Shown piece after piece: positions 28,665 through 36,500 of a DNA stretch of 64,000 nt. A program made the translations under genes and the position numbers. A model generated the notes under the pieces. That model did no database searches. It was not told the DNA's origin and saw only the letters and a list, made by a program, of their open reading frames with translations. Positions within the stretch are counted from its first letter, which is position 1, and each line of letters starts with the position of its first letter. Source of the stretch: Halanaerobium salsuginis (GTDB lineage: Bacteria; Bacillota; Halanaerobiia; Halanaerobiales; Halanaerobiaceae); NCBI RefSeq assembly GCF_900114545.1, contig NZ_FOTI01000003.1, positions 62,001 through 126,000 on the forward strand, read 5' to 3'.

Positions 28665-29891
28665 GTGGCAAGATTGACTAAAAATTTTAGAAATCGATTT
28701 ATTATTAGCTTAACTTTATTAATTTTATTTGGAGCAGCAGTTAGCGCTGCAGCTCAGCCTAACAATAATCAGCAGTCAGTAGCTGAGGAGCAGAGTAGTT
28801 ATACGAAGGCGGATGCTTTTCAAGACGTAATGTTTTTGCTGCAAAATTACTATGTAGAAGATATTAAATTTGATGCTTTGATTGAGGGTGCAATTAACGG
28901 GATGCTAAATACTGCTGACCGTTATTCTTACTATATGACACCTAAAGAATATGCTGAAATGCAGGAAGAGTATGAGGGCCATTATGGTGGAATAGGAATT
29001 GTTATTACAATGCGGGATAATAAATTAACTATTGTTTCTCCAATTAAAAATACTCCCGGCGAAAGAGCTGATCTAAGAGCAGGCGATATAATTGTAGCAA
29101 TTGATGGCCAGCAAACAAGCGAAATGTCGCAGATGAAAGCTGTTGGAATGATGCGTGGGAAAGAGGGAACAGATGTTACTCTGACTATTGATCGGGGCGA
29201 TCAGGAAGAATTTGAAGTTGAAATCACCCGGGAAGATATTGAAGTTCCTTATGTTGAATCAGAAATGAAGACAGATGAAATTGGCTATATTAGTCTGGCT
29301 CAGTTTATCGAAGAGGTGGGCAGTAAAGTTGAAGCTGCTGTTACTGATCTGCAGAACCAGGGAGCCAGAGGAATTATTTTAGATCTAAGAAATAATCCTG
29401 GTGGATTATTAAATGAAGCTGTTAATGTTGCTTCAGTTTTTATTGATCAAGGTGTGGTCGTCTCAGTTCGGCAAAAAGATCAAACAGAGCGAGTGCTGGA
29501 TGTTAATCCTGAGATAAATTCACATCCTGATATTCCACTTATAATTTTAACTAATAAAGGTTCAGCTAGTGCTTCTGAAATAGTTTCGGGAGCAGTTAAA
29601 GATTATAATCGGGGTAAACTAATGGGAGTTACTACTTTTGGTAAAGGGGTAGTTCAATCTGTAGTTCCTCTAGAAGATGGTTCGGCAGTTAGTTTGACAA
29701 CTGCTCGTTATTATACTCCAGCTGGTAATTATATTCATGAAAAAGGTATAAAACCAGATATTAAAGTAGAACTTGATATTGAAGCAGCCAAAGCAGATGG
29801 CAGTGATAATCAGCTTGATCAGGCGATTGAAGAAATGAAAAATATGATTTTTGTCAGAGACTTTCAGGAAAACAAGGCTTCTGGCCAGTAA
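28665..29891 (+). CDS. ctpA: Carboxy-terminal processing protease (S41 family)
   Basis: Exported serine protease. N-terminal signal or anchor (about 10-30, ending SAAAQ). An N-terminal helical region is followed by a PDZ domain (about 100-185, YEGHYGGIGIVI to ITRED). The S41 core comes next, with catalytic Ser in LTNKGSASASEIVSGA and Lys in TTFGKGVVQSV. GTG 28665 is chosen with AAGGGAG five bases upstream; TTG 28674 is an alternative. Such proteases trim envelope or sporulation proteins. The substrate here is unknown. Confidence 0.88.
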   Translation: MARLTKNFRNRFIISLTLLILFGAAVSAAAQPNNNQQSVAEEQSSYTKADAFQDVMFLLQNYYVEDIKFDALIEGAINGMLNTADRYSYYMTPKEYAEMQEEYEGHYGGIGIVITMRDNKLTIVSPIKNTPGERADLRAGDIIVAIDGQQTSEMSQMKAVGMMRGKEGTDVTLTIDRGDQEEFEVEITREDIEVPYVESEMKTDEIGYISLAQFIEEVGSKVEAAVTDLQNQGARGIILDLRNNPGGLLNEAVNVASVFIDQGVVVSVRQKDQTERVLDVNPEINSHPDIPLIILTNKGSASASEIVSGAVKDYNRGKLMGVTTFGKGVVQSVVPLEDGSAVSLTTARYYTPAGNYIHEKGIKPDIKVELDIEAAKADGSDNQLDQAIEEMKNMIFVRDFQENKASGQ

Positions 29892-29913
29892 ATAAAAATT
29901 ATAATACTACTTA

Positions 29914-29942
29914 AAAGCCACCAGCTTTCTGAGGTGGTTTTT
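29914..29942 (+). terminator. Intrinsic terminator after ctpA
   Basis: CCACC (29918-29922) pairs with GGTGG (29933-29937), followed by TTTTT. Confidence 0.7.
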
Positions 29943-29977
29943 GAGTGAAAAATTTATATTTAACCAGGAGGTCATTA

Positions 29978-30862
29978 ATGAAACTTAAAAGCTTAAAAAT
30001 GTTTATTGAATTAATTGAACAGGGCAGTTTTTCTGTAGCAGCAGATCGGCTTTCAGTTAGTCAGCCTGCTATTAGTATGCAAATAAAATCTTTAGAAGAA
30101 TACTTTAAAACTAAGTTATTAGTTAGACAGGGTGGGGAAATATCTCTGACACCTGCTGGTAGAAAAGTTTATCAAAAATCACGTCAGATAATTAATTCCT
30201 GGGAATTACTTCAGCTTGACGTTGACCAGATTAAAGGATCTCAGTATGGTAAATTAGTGATTGGTTCCAGTACTATTCCTGCTGCTTACTTGATCCCTGA
30301 TCTGTTAGCTGCTTTTCATAAGAGTTTTCCAGAAGTAGAAGTTACAGTTGAAGTTGGGGATAGCACTGATATGATTAATAAACTAAAGAAGCAAGAAGTA
30401 GATTTAATAATTGTTGGCTCAAAACCAACTGAAAAACAATTTGATCAAATTGCAGTTGCAGAAGATCCTCTTGTTTTAATTGCCCCTCTTAATAGCCCGC
30501 TCGCTATTCAAAAGGAGATTAAGTTAAAAGATTTATATAATGAGTCAATGATTATTCGTGAGGCAGGTTCTGGAACAAGACAGGCTATGTTTAATGCTCT
30601 TCGGGAAACTGGATTTACCAAACATGATTTTCATATAGTAGCTTCTCTTGGTAGTACAGAAGCTATTATATCTGGGGTTGAGTCTGGTTTAGGAGTCTCA
30701 TTTGTTTCTGGACTAGCTGCTGAAAAAGCTTCTAAAAATAACCGAGTTAAACAGCTGAAATTGAAAAACTTAGTAATGGAAAGAAAATTATATCTTGCTT
30801 ATTATAAAAATCAAATTGAAGCACCATTAATAAAAAAATTTATTAAAATAGCCCAATTATAA
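29978..30862 (+). CDS. LysR-family transcriptional regulator
   Basis: N-terminal winged helix-turn-helix (residues 1-60: LKMFIELIEQGSFSVAADRL, SQPAISMQIKSLEE). A LysR effector domain follows (about 88-290, GKLVIGSSTIPAAYLIPDLL, GSGTRQAMFNALRE, GVESGLGVSFVSG). The start is ATG 29978 because CCAGGAGG lies directly before it; the upstream in-frame GTG 29945 is inside the terminator tail. The length of 294 residues is normal. The effector is unknown. The CysL-like type and nearness to the Prd and Sel loci make sulfur, selenium or amino-acid control possible, but this is inference. Confidence 0.82.
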   Translation: MKLKSLKMFIELIEQGSFSVAADRLSVSQPAISMQIKSLEEYFKTKLLVRQGGEISLTPAGRKVYQKSRQIINSWELLQLDVDQIKGSQYGKLVIGSSTIPAAYLIPDLLAAFHKSFPEVEVTVEVGDSTDMINKLKKQEVDLIIVGSKPTEKQFDQIAVAEDPLVLIAPLNSPLAIQKEIKLKDLYNESMIIREAGSGTRQAMFNALRETGFTKHDFHIVASLGSTEAIISGVESGLGVSFVSGLAAEKASKNNRVKQLKLKNLVMERKLYLAYYKNQIEAPLIKKFIKIAQL

Positions 30863-30949
30863 GGTCTTAAATTGATTGCTTTTAACTACATTAACAATTA
30901 TTAAGTAAATTATTATGGAATAAGCTTTATTTTTATGCTTTTAATTTGA

Positions 30950-30968
30950 TATAATAAACTGATATAAT
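30950..30968 (+). promoter_or_regulatory. Tandem -10 elements upstream of proS
   Basis: TATAAT at 30950-30955 and again at 30963-30968. The -35 regions are AT-rich and poor. No T-box stem or specifier structure is evident in 30863-31066. Confidence 0.35.
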
Positions 30969-31066
30969 GTAGTCTAATTTATTAGAAAATTATCTAGAGA
31001 GTAAAAATAAGCTAGTTGAAATCTTATCCTAGTTTATTTGTTTGTAATTTGAAAGGAGATTTTTTT

Positions 31067-32773
31067 ATGAAAATGTCAAAAATGTACATACCTACTTTAA
31101 AGGAAACGCCAGCTGATGCAGAAGTTGTTAGTCATCAGCTTATGCTTAGAGCGGGCTTGATGCGTAAATTGACCTCAGGTATTTATACTTACTTACCTCT
31201 GGGCTATAATGTAATTAGAAAGTTTGAACAGATTGTTCGAGAAGAAATGAATAGAGCAGGTGCCCAGGAGCTTTTAATGCCAGCTTTACAACCAGCTGAT
31301 CTCTGGAAAGAATCAAAACGCTTTGATGATTATGGTCCCGAATTAATGAAATTAAAAGATAGACATAATCGTGACTTTTGTTTGGGACCAACCCACGAAG
31401 AGGTAGTAACTGACCTGGTAAGAGATGAAATTAGGTCTTATAAAGATTTACCTTTAAACCTCTATCAGATTCAAACTAAATATCGGGATGAAGTGCGACC
31501 TAGATTTGGAGTATTGAGAGGTCGAGAATTTATTATGAAAGATGCTTATAGTTTTGATCTTGATCAGGCAGGTCTTGACCGTAGCTATCAAGCAATGTAT
31601 GATGCTTATTGTAAAATTTATGATCGTTGTGGTCTTAAATATAGAACTATTTTAGCAGATAGTGGGCCAATTGGAGGAGATGATTCTCACGAATTTATGG
31701 TTCTGGCTGAAGTAGGAGAAGATACTGTTGTTTATTGTGATAGTTGTGACTATGCTGCTAATTTAGAATTAGCTGAATCAGTTCTTAAATTAAGAGAAAT
31801 AGATGGATCTGATGAGGAATTATCAGCAGTAGCAACACCTGATGCCAAAACTATAGCTCAAGTAGCAGAATACTTAGATGTAGAAATTAACCAGGTTGTA
31901 AAATCTGTTCTTTATGAAACTCAGCATGGAGAACTTGTGTTAGCCTTAATTCGAGGAGATTATGAAGTAAATGAGGTTAAGCTGGCTAATTTATTGGGAG
32001 TGGTAAATCTGGAAATGGCTGGTGATAGTGTTTACGAAGAATTAAATACAGTCAAAGGATTTACTGGACCGGTAAATATTGGTGAAGTCAAGATTGTCGC
32101 TGATCATTCTGTTAGTAAAATAGTTGATGGAGTAATTGGTGCTAACGAAATAGATCAGCATTTGATTCATTTTAATTTTGCTCGAGACCTTGATTTGGAA
32201 GATACTTTTGATATTCGGGAAGTTAAAGCTGGTGAAGAGTGTGTTCATTGTGGAGGCGAATTGAAATTTGCTGAAGGAATCGAGGTTGGTCAGGTATTTA
32301 AATTAGGAACTAAATACAGTGAAGCTTTTGAGGCAACTTATTTAGATGAAGCAGGTAAATCTCAGTTGATGAAAATGGGTTGTTATGGAATTGGAATTAC
32401 CAGAACAATTGCTGCAGCAATTGAACAAAATCATGATGAGTATGGTATAAAATGGCCACTTGCTCTTGCCCCTTATCAGGTACATTTGTTGCCCCTTGGC
32501 AAGAGTGAAGATGTTATAAAAAAAGCAGAAGAACTTTATCAGGAATTAACTTCAACTGGAATTGAAGTTTTATTAGATGATCGTAATGAACGAGCAGGAG
32601 TTAAATTTAATGATGCTGATTTAATTGGTTGCCCGATTAGAGTTACGATCGGAGGACGCTCTCTAGCAGCAGGTGAATTAGAAGTTAAATATCGTCAGTC
32701 TGGTAAAGAATTTACTATTAGTACAGGCAATGAAGCGACTAAAATTAAAGATTTACTTGCAGAATTAGCTTAG
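31067..32773 (+). CDS. proS: Prolyl-tRNA synthetase (bacterial type)
   Basis: Charges tRNA-Pro. Class II core with MRKLTSGIYTYLPLGYNV, motif 2 around FRDEVRPRFG-like YRDEVRPRFGVLRGREF, and the catalytic-site FIMKDAYSFD. An inserted editing-type domain (about 235-390) and a C-terminal anticodon-binding domain (LALAPYQVHLLPLG to the end) follow. The length of 568 residues is typical. ATG 31067 is chosen because GAAAGGAGAT sits just upstream; the earlier in-frame start lacks a site. It lies just before the proline reductase locus, so two proline-consuming pathways are adjacent. Confidence 0.94.
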   Translation: MKMSKMYIPTLKETPADAEVVSHQLMLRAGLMRKLTSGIYTYLPLGYNVIRKFEQIVREEMNRAGAQELLMPALQPADLWKESKRFDDYGPELMKLKDRHNRDFCLGPTHEEVVTDLVRDEIRSYKDLPLNLYQIQTKYRDEVRPRFGVLRGREFIMKDAYSFDLDQAGLDRSYQAMYDAYCKIYDRCGLKYRTILADSGPIGGDDSHEFMVLAEVGEDTVVYCDSCDYAANLELAESVLKLREIDGSDEELSAVATPDAKTIAQVAEYLDVEINQVVKSVLYETQHGELVLALIRGDYEVNEVKLANLLGVVNLEMAGDSVYEELNTVKGFTGPVNIGEVKIVADHSVSKIVDGVIGANEIDQHLIHFNFARDLDLEDTFDIREVKAGEECVHCGGELKFAEGIEVGQVFKLGTKYSEAFEATYLDEAGKSQLMKMGCYGIGITRTIAAAIEQNHDEYGIKWPLALAPYQVHLLPLGKSEDVIKKAEELYQELTSTGIEVLLDDRNERAGVKFNDADLIGCPIRVTIGGRSLAAGELEVKYRQSGKEFTISTGNEATKIKDLLAELA

Positions 32774-32781
32774 TTGTTTTT

Positions 32782-32828
32782 AAAAAAGGAGGGATGATCC
32801 TGCTGCTAGCTGGATTATTCCTTTTTTA
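32782..32828 (+). terminator. Intrinsic terminator after proS
   Basis: AAAAAAGGA, a GGG bulge, then ATGATCC pair with GGATTAT and CCTTTTTT across an 11-base loop. The stem runs directly into the T-run. Confidence 0.7.
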
Positions 32829-32884
32829 TTTTACTAAATAATAAATTTTATTTTGGTGTTTTAAAAATTGGAGGAAATATTATA

Positions 32885-34708
32885 GTGGAAAGTAAATTTA
32901 CTTATTTGGATAAATTAAATAATCTTGTTGCTAAAGATATTATGGATATTCAAATGCTTATTATAAATAAAAATACAAATTTATCTGATGCGGTATTTTT
33001 AATGTTAAAAAATGATGTACAAGATGCCATTGTTGCAAATGATAACCAGATTTTTGGCTTAATTACTATCCATGATATTGCCAAGATTTTTAATATGGCA
33101 GAGCGAGAAAAGTTGCTACAGAAAAAGGTAAGCTGCTTTATGCAAAAAGATGTCGTTACAGTGCAATCTACAACTAAGGCGATTGATGCTAAAAATATAA
33201 TGAAAGCAAGAAAAATTGGTCGATTACCTGTTTTAGAAGATGATAATTTAATAGGTATAATTAGAATTAAGGATATTATTAATAAATTATATGATGTGAT
33301 TTCGGCTATGAATGATAATTTTGTTAATATTTTAAACTCAATTCATGAAGCTATTTGTATAGTTGACAAAGATTCTAATGTAGTGATGTGGGATCAGCAG
33401 GCAGAAAAGCTCTATGGAATTAAGTCAGCAGATATTATAAATCAGAGTTTGAAAGACTTTTTCCCCACCGCTCTTATCCATCAGGTTATGAAAAAAAGAG
33501 AACCTATAGAAAATGTCTGTCATAGTCCTAAAGAGGGAACTTATGCAATAATTAGTGCAATGCCACTTTTTATTGACGATGAATTTGTAGGAGCTGTTTC
33601 TACAGATAGAAATATAACTGAAATAACTAATTTGACTTCTGAGTTAGAAGAAACTAAAGATAAACTTCATTATTTAGAACAGGAAGTAAAAAAAATAAGT
33701 GATGCTAATTATTCTTTTAATAAGATTTTAGGTAATAGCAATATTATGAAAGAAAAAATAGCAAGAGCCCAAAAAGTTGCTGTAACTAATGTAAATATCT
33801 TAATTACTGGACAGAGTGGAACTGGAAAAGAGCTTTTTGCTAGGGCTATCCACCAGGCTAGTAAAAGAGAGGGTCCATTGGTCGCTGTTAATTGCAGTGC
33901 AATTCCAGAGAATCTTTTTGAAAGTGAAATGTTTGGTTATGTTAGTGGTGCATTCACTGGTGCTTCTAAAAAGGGAAAAGCAGGTTACTTTGAGTTAGCC
34001 AACCATGGGACACTATTTTTAGATGAAATTGGTGATATGCCAATGTTTATGCAATCTAAATTACTACGTGTGTTACAGGAAAATAAAATAAAAAGAGTTG
34101 GTGCAGAAAAAGATATTGAAGTTGATGTCAGAATAATTTCTGCTACTAATCGTGCATTAGAAACAATGATTGAAAATGAAAAATTTAGAGAAGACCTTTT
34201 TTATCGAATCAATGTAATTAAAATTGAATTACCCGGACTAAGAGAGCGTAAAGAAGATATTCCAATCTTAGTGAGACATTTCATTCATCAATTTTGTCAA
34301 CAAAATCAATTGAAAATACCTAAATTAGAACCAGAAGTCTTAACTTTATTAATGGGCTATAAATGGAAAGGCAATATTAGAGAGCTCCAGAATACTGTTG
34401 AAAACTTAGTCGTATTTTCTCAAGAAGGAGAAATTAGAGCTGATAGTTTGCCACAAAAGATAATTGAAAATCAACTTAATGATAAGATTATGGAGCTAGA
34501 ATTTCTAAAAGATAGGAAATCAATAAATTATCAGGATGAACTTGATCTTGACTTAAATGAGATAATATCTGAAATAGAAATTAAAACTATTAAAAAAGCC
34601 CTTGCTATAACTAAGGGCAATAAAAAGCAGGCTGCTCGTTTGCTAAAAATACCGCGTAGTACACTTTATTATAAAATTAAATACTATGATTTAACTGAAT
34701 TAATGTAA
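32885..34708 (+). CDS. prdR: PrdR, sigma-54-dependent activator of the proline reductase operon
   Basis: The 607-residue enhancer-binding protein has two CBS repeats (about 12-135), a PAS domain (about 140-250, ILNSIHEAICIVDKDSNVVMW) and a short coiled coil. The AAA+ domain (about 278-510) has Walker A GQSGTGKELFARA, the sigma-54-contacting GAFTGA loop and DEIGDMP. A Fis-type helix-turn-helix closes the protein (NKKQAARLLKIPRSTLYYKI). GTG start with TTGGAGGAAAT upstream. In Clostridioides difficile PrdR activates prd genes in response to proline. The same layout and position before prdC support this name. Its likely target promoter is at 35122. Confidence 0.88.
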   Translation: MESKFTYLDKLNNLVAKDIMDIQMLIINKNTNLSDAVFLMLKNDVQDAIVANDNQIFGLITIHDIAKIFNMAEREKLLQKKVSCFMQKDVVTVQSTTKAIDAKNIMKARKIGRLPVLEDDNLIGIIRIKDIINKLYDVISAMNDNFVNILNSIHEAICIVDKDSNVVMWDQQAEKLYGIKSADIINQSLKDFFPTALIHQVMKKREPIENVCHSPKEGTYAIISAMPLFIDDEFVGAVSTDRNITEITNLTSELEETKDKLHYLEQEVKKISDANYSFNKILGNSNIMKEKIARAQKVAVTNVNILITGQSGTGKELFARAIHQASKREGPLVAVNCSAIPENLFESEMFGYVSGAFTGASKKGKAGYFELANHGTLFLDEIGDMPMFMQSKLLRVLQENKIKRVGAEKDIEVDVRIISATNRALETMIENEKFREDLFYRINVIKIELPGLRERKEDIPILVRHFIHQFCQQNQLKIPKLEPEVLTLLMGYKWKGNIRELQNTVENLVVFSQEGEIRADSLPQKIIENQLNDKIMELEFLKDRKSINYQDELDLDLNEIISEIEIKTIKKALAITKGNKKQAARLLKIPRSTLYYKIKYYDLTELM

Positions 34709-34758
34709 ATTAATTTTAGTTTTTTTAAGAAAAGATAAATAATTCACATAAAATTTAT

Positions 34759-34787
34759 TTGACATTTTAATAAGACAAGTTTATAAT
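34759..34787 (+). promoter_or_regulatory. Full-consensus sigma-A promoter in the prdR-prdC gap
   Basis: TTGACA (34759-34764), 17 bases, TATAAT (34782-34787): all twelve consensus positions and ideal spacing. It is about 50 bases after the prdR stop and is followed within 90 bases by a terminator-like hairpin, not a gene. Confidence 0.75.
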
Positions 34788-34793
34788 AAAAAT

Positions 34794-34877
34794 AAGAAAA
34801 AATTATATAAAATCTTTCAAATAACCTTATGTTGGTGAATTGACATGTGTCAGTTTTCTGACAATGAGGTTTTTTTA
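34794..34877 (+). ncRNA. Candidate small RNA or terminated leader of about 84 nt
   Basis: Predicted transcript from the consensus promoter at 34759-34787. It ends at a structure in which ACCTTAT (34824-34830) pairs with ATGAGGT (34864-34870) around an inner TGTCAG-TTTT-CTGACA hairpin (34848-34863), followed by a run of T residues. No start codon with a ribosome-binding site opens a useful frame inside it. It could act in trans, or it could be a leader from which some transcripts read through toward prdC. Both ends are predictions. Confidence 0.4.
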
Positions 34878-34943
34878 TTTTCTAAATGCTTCAAAACAAC
34901 GTTGAACTTGATTTCCAATTTTTAAATTATAAAAATATATTTT

Positions 34944-34973
34944 AAAACCGTCAGCTTACTGACGGTTTTTTTT
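34944..34973 (+). terminator. Intrinsic terminator upstream of the prd operon
   Basis: AAACCGTCAG-CTTA-CTGACGGTTT followed by more T residues. It would stop read-through from prdR and from the consensus promoter before the sigma-54 promoter. The dyad GTCAG-CTTA-CTGAC resembles the upstream hairpin at 34849-34862, so it may also be a protein-binding site. Confidence 0.8.
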
Positions 34974-35121
34974 ATTTGTTAACAAATTAGTTAAGTTCAG
35001 AGCTAGTTTAAAGCTATTTTAAAATAATTTTAAAACAAAAAAGCAAATTTTTACTATATAATTAGCCTAAAAACAAAAAAAAAGAGAGATCAAATACTTT
35101 TTTTAAGTAAATTTGAATTTG

Positions 35122-35137
35122 TGGTATGAAAATTGCA
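35122..35137 (+). promoter_or_regulatory. Sigma-54 promoter of the prd operon
   Basis: TGGTATGAAAATTGCA carries the invariant GG (35123-35124) and GC (35135-35136) separated by exactly ten bases, close to the TGGCAC-N5-TTGCA consensus. It lies 57 bases before the prdC start. The adjacent prdR encodes a sigma-54 activator, which supports it strongly. Confidence 0.85.
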
Positions 35138-35193
35138 TATTAAACATAGTGAGTAATAACACAAGTGTAAATTTTCAAGGAGGTGAATGAAAA

Positions 35194-36477
35194 GTGAGTG
35201 TAGTAATTTTATTAAAACAGCATATTGGATCAACATGTAAAGCAGTTGTTGAAAAAGGTGAAGAAGTTAAACGGGGACAATTAATTGGAAAACCTGTTGG
35301 TCTGGGTGCTAATATTCATGCAAGTGTTTCTGGTAAGATTACTGAAGTTACTGATTCATTTATTAAAATATCAGAGTCTGGAGAACAGACTACAGATTAT
35401 ATTAAGATAAAAAAATCAGATAATAAGTTAGCAATGATTGAAGAAGCTGGGATTGTTGGTGCTGGTGGTGCTGGTTTTCCTACTCATGTGAAATTGAATA
35501 TAGATTTGACTGGAGGCTGTGTAATTGCAAATGCAGTAGAATGTGAGCCTGTATTAGCCCATAATATTGAGTTAATAGAAAAATCACCAGAATTAGTCAT
35601 TAAAGGACTAAAATATATTAAAGAAATTACAAATGCTGATCATTGTTATATAGCAATTAAAACTAAATATAAAAAGGCTGTAAAAGAGCTCAAAAAAGCA
35701 TTATATTTAGAAAATGATATAAAATTAAAAATTTTACCTGATATGTATCCTGCTGGTGATGAAAGAGTTATTGTTAGAGAAATATTGGGAATTGAGTTGG
35801 AGCCAGGTCAATTGCCGAGTGCAGCTAAAGCTGTAATTCAAAATGTTGAAACTCTTAAAAATATAGTTAGAGCAATTGAAGAAAGAAAACCAGTAATAAC
35901 AAAAGATTTTACTGTGGCAGGGAGAGTTAAAAATGCTAAAACAGGTCAGGTTTTTTTGGATGTTCCAATTGGAGAACCTGTGAGTAAATATATTGATCTA
36001 TGTGGTGGATATCTTGAACCACATGGAGAAATAGTACTCGGTGGTCCATTTACTGGTCGACCAGGCAATGAGGATTCAGTAGTTAATAAAACAACTGGTG
36101 GTATTTTAGTTGCCATGCCTTTTCCAGAAGAAAAACGCAAAATTGGTCTACTAGCATGCGAATGTGGTGGTCAAGAAGCCCGATTAAGAGAAATAGCCAC
36201 TCAAATGGGAGCGGAAATAGTTGCAGTAGATAGATGTAAGCGAATGGTTGAAGTAAATGGTCGATATAGATGTGATAAACCAGGTGTTTGTCCTGGCCAG
36301 GCAGAGAAAGTACTGAAGTTAAAAAATAAAGGAATGCAGGTCTTATTAACAGGTACTTGTGGTGACTGAACTAATACAGTCATGAATGTAGCTCCTCGGG
36401 TAGGAGTTCCCACGTATCATAGCACAGATCATGTTCTTAGGGCAATAGGCCATAAATTAATTAGAAAAACAGACTAG
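35194..36477 (+). CDS. prdC: PrdC, selenocysteine-containing electron-transfer protein of proline reductase
   Basis: RnfC-like protein thought to pass electrons to D-proline reductase. The N-terminal barrel-sandwich region (about 1-75) has IGKPVGLGANIHASVSGKI. The SLBB/RnfC core has EEAGIVGAGGAGFPTHVKL. The cysteine-rich C-terminal part contains LLACECGGQ, VDRCKRM and VCPGQAEKV. The reading frame meets TGA at 36367-36369 in TGTCGD-U-TNTVMN and continues to TAG at 36475-36477, giving 427 residues with Sec at 392. A SECIS-like hairpin follows. A stop at this TGA would remove 36 residues with good coding character. The start codon is GTG behind AAGGAGGTG. Confidence 0.9.
36390..36408 (+). promoter_or_regulatory. 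SECIS-like hairpin of prdC
   Basis: AGCTCCT (36390-36396) pairs with AGGAGTT (36402-36408; one G-T pair) around the loop CGGGT. It begins 20 bases after the Sec TGA, within the spacing expected of bacterial SECIS elements. Confidence 0.6.
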
Positions 36478-36500
36478 AGAAAGAATAAGGAGGGATTTAA

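Larger units (their letters stand above)
34709..35193. other. prdR-prdC regulatory gap (485 bases, no protein gene)
   Basis: This stretch contains, in order, a consensus sigma-A promoter, a hairpin ending in a T-run, a second strong terminator, and a GG-N10-GC sigma-54 promoter. No credible ORF is present. Two GTCAG-N4-CTGAC dyads lie 101 bases apart (34849-34862 and 34950-34963). Confidence 0.7.

Noticed and set aside
30863-31066. T-box riboswitch upstream of proS
   Set aside because: No T-box sequence, specifier loop or antiterminator pairing was visible; only AT-rich sequence with two TATAAT boxes.
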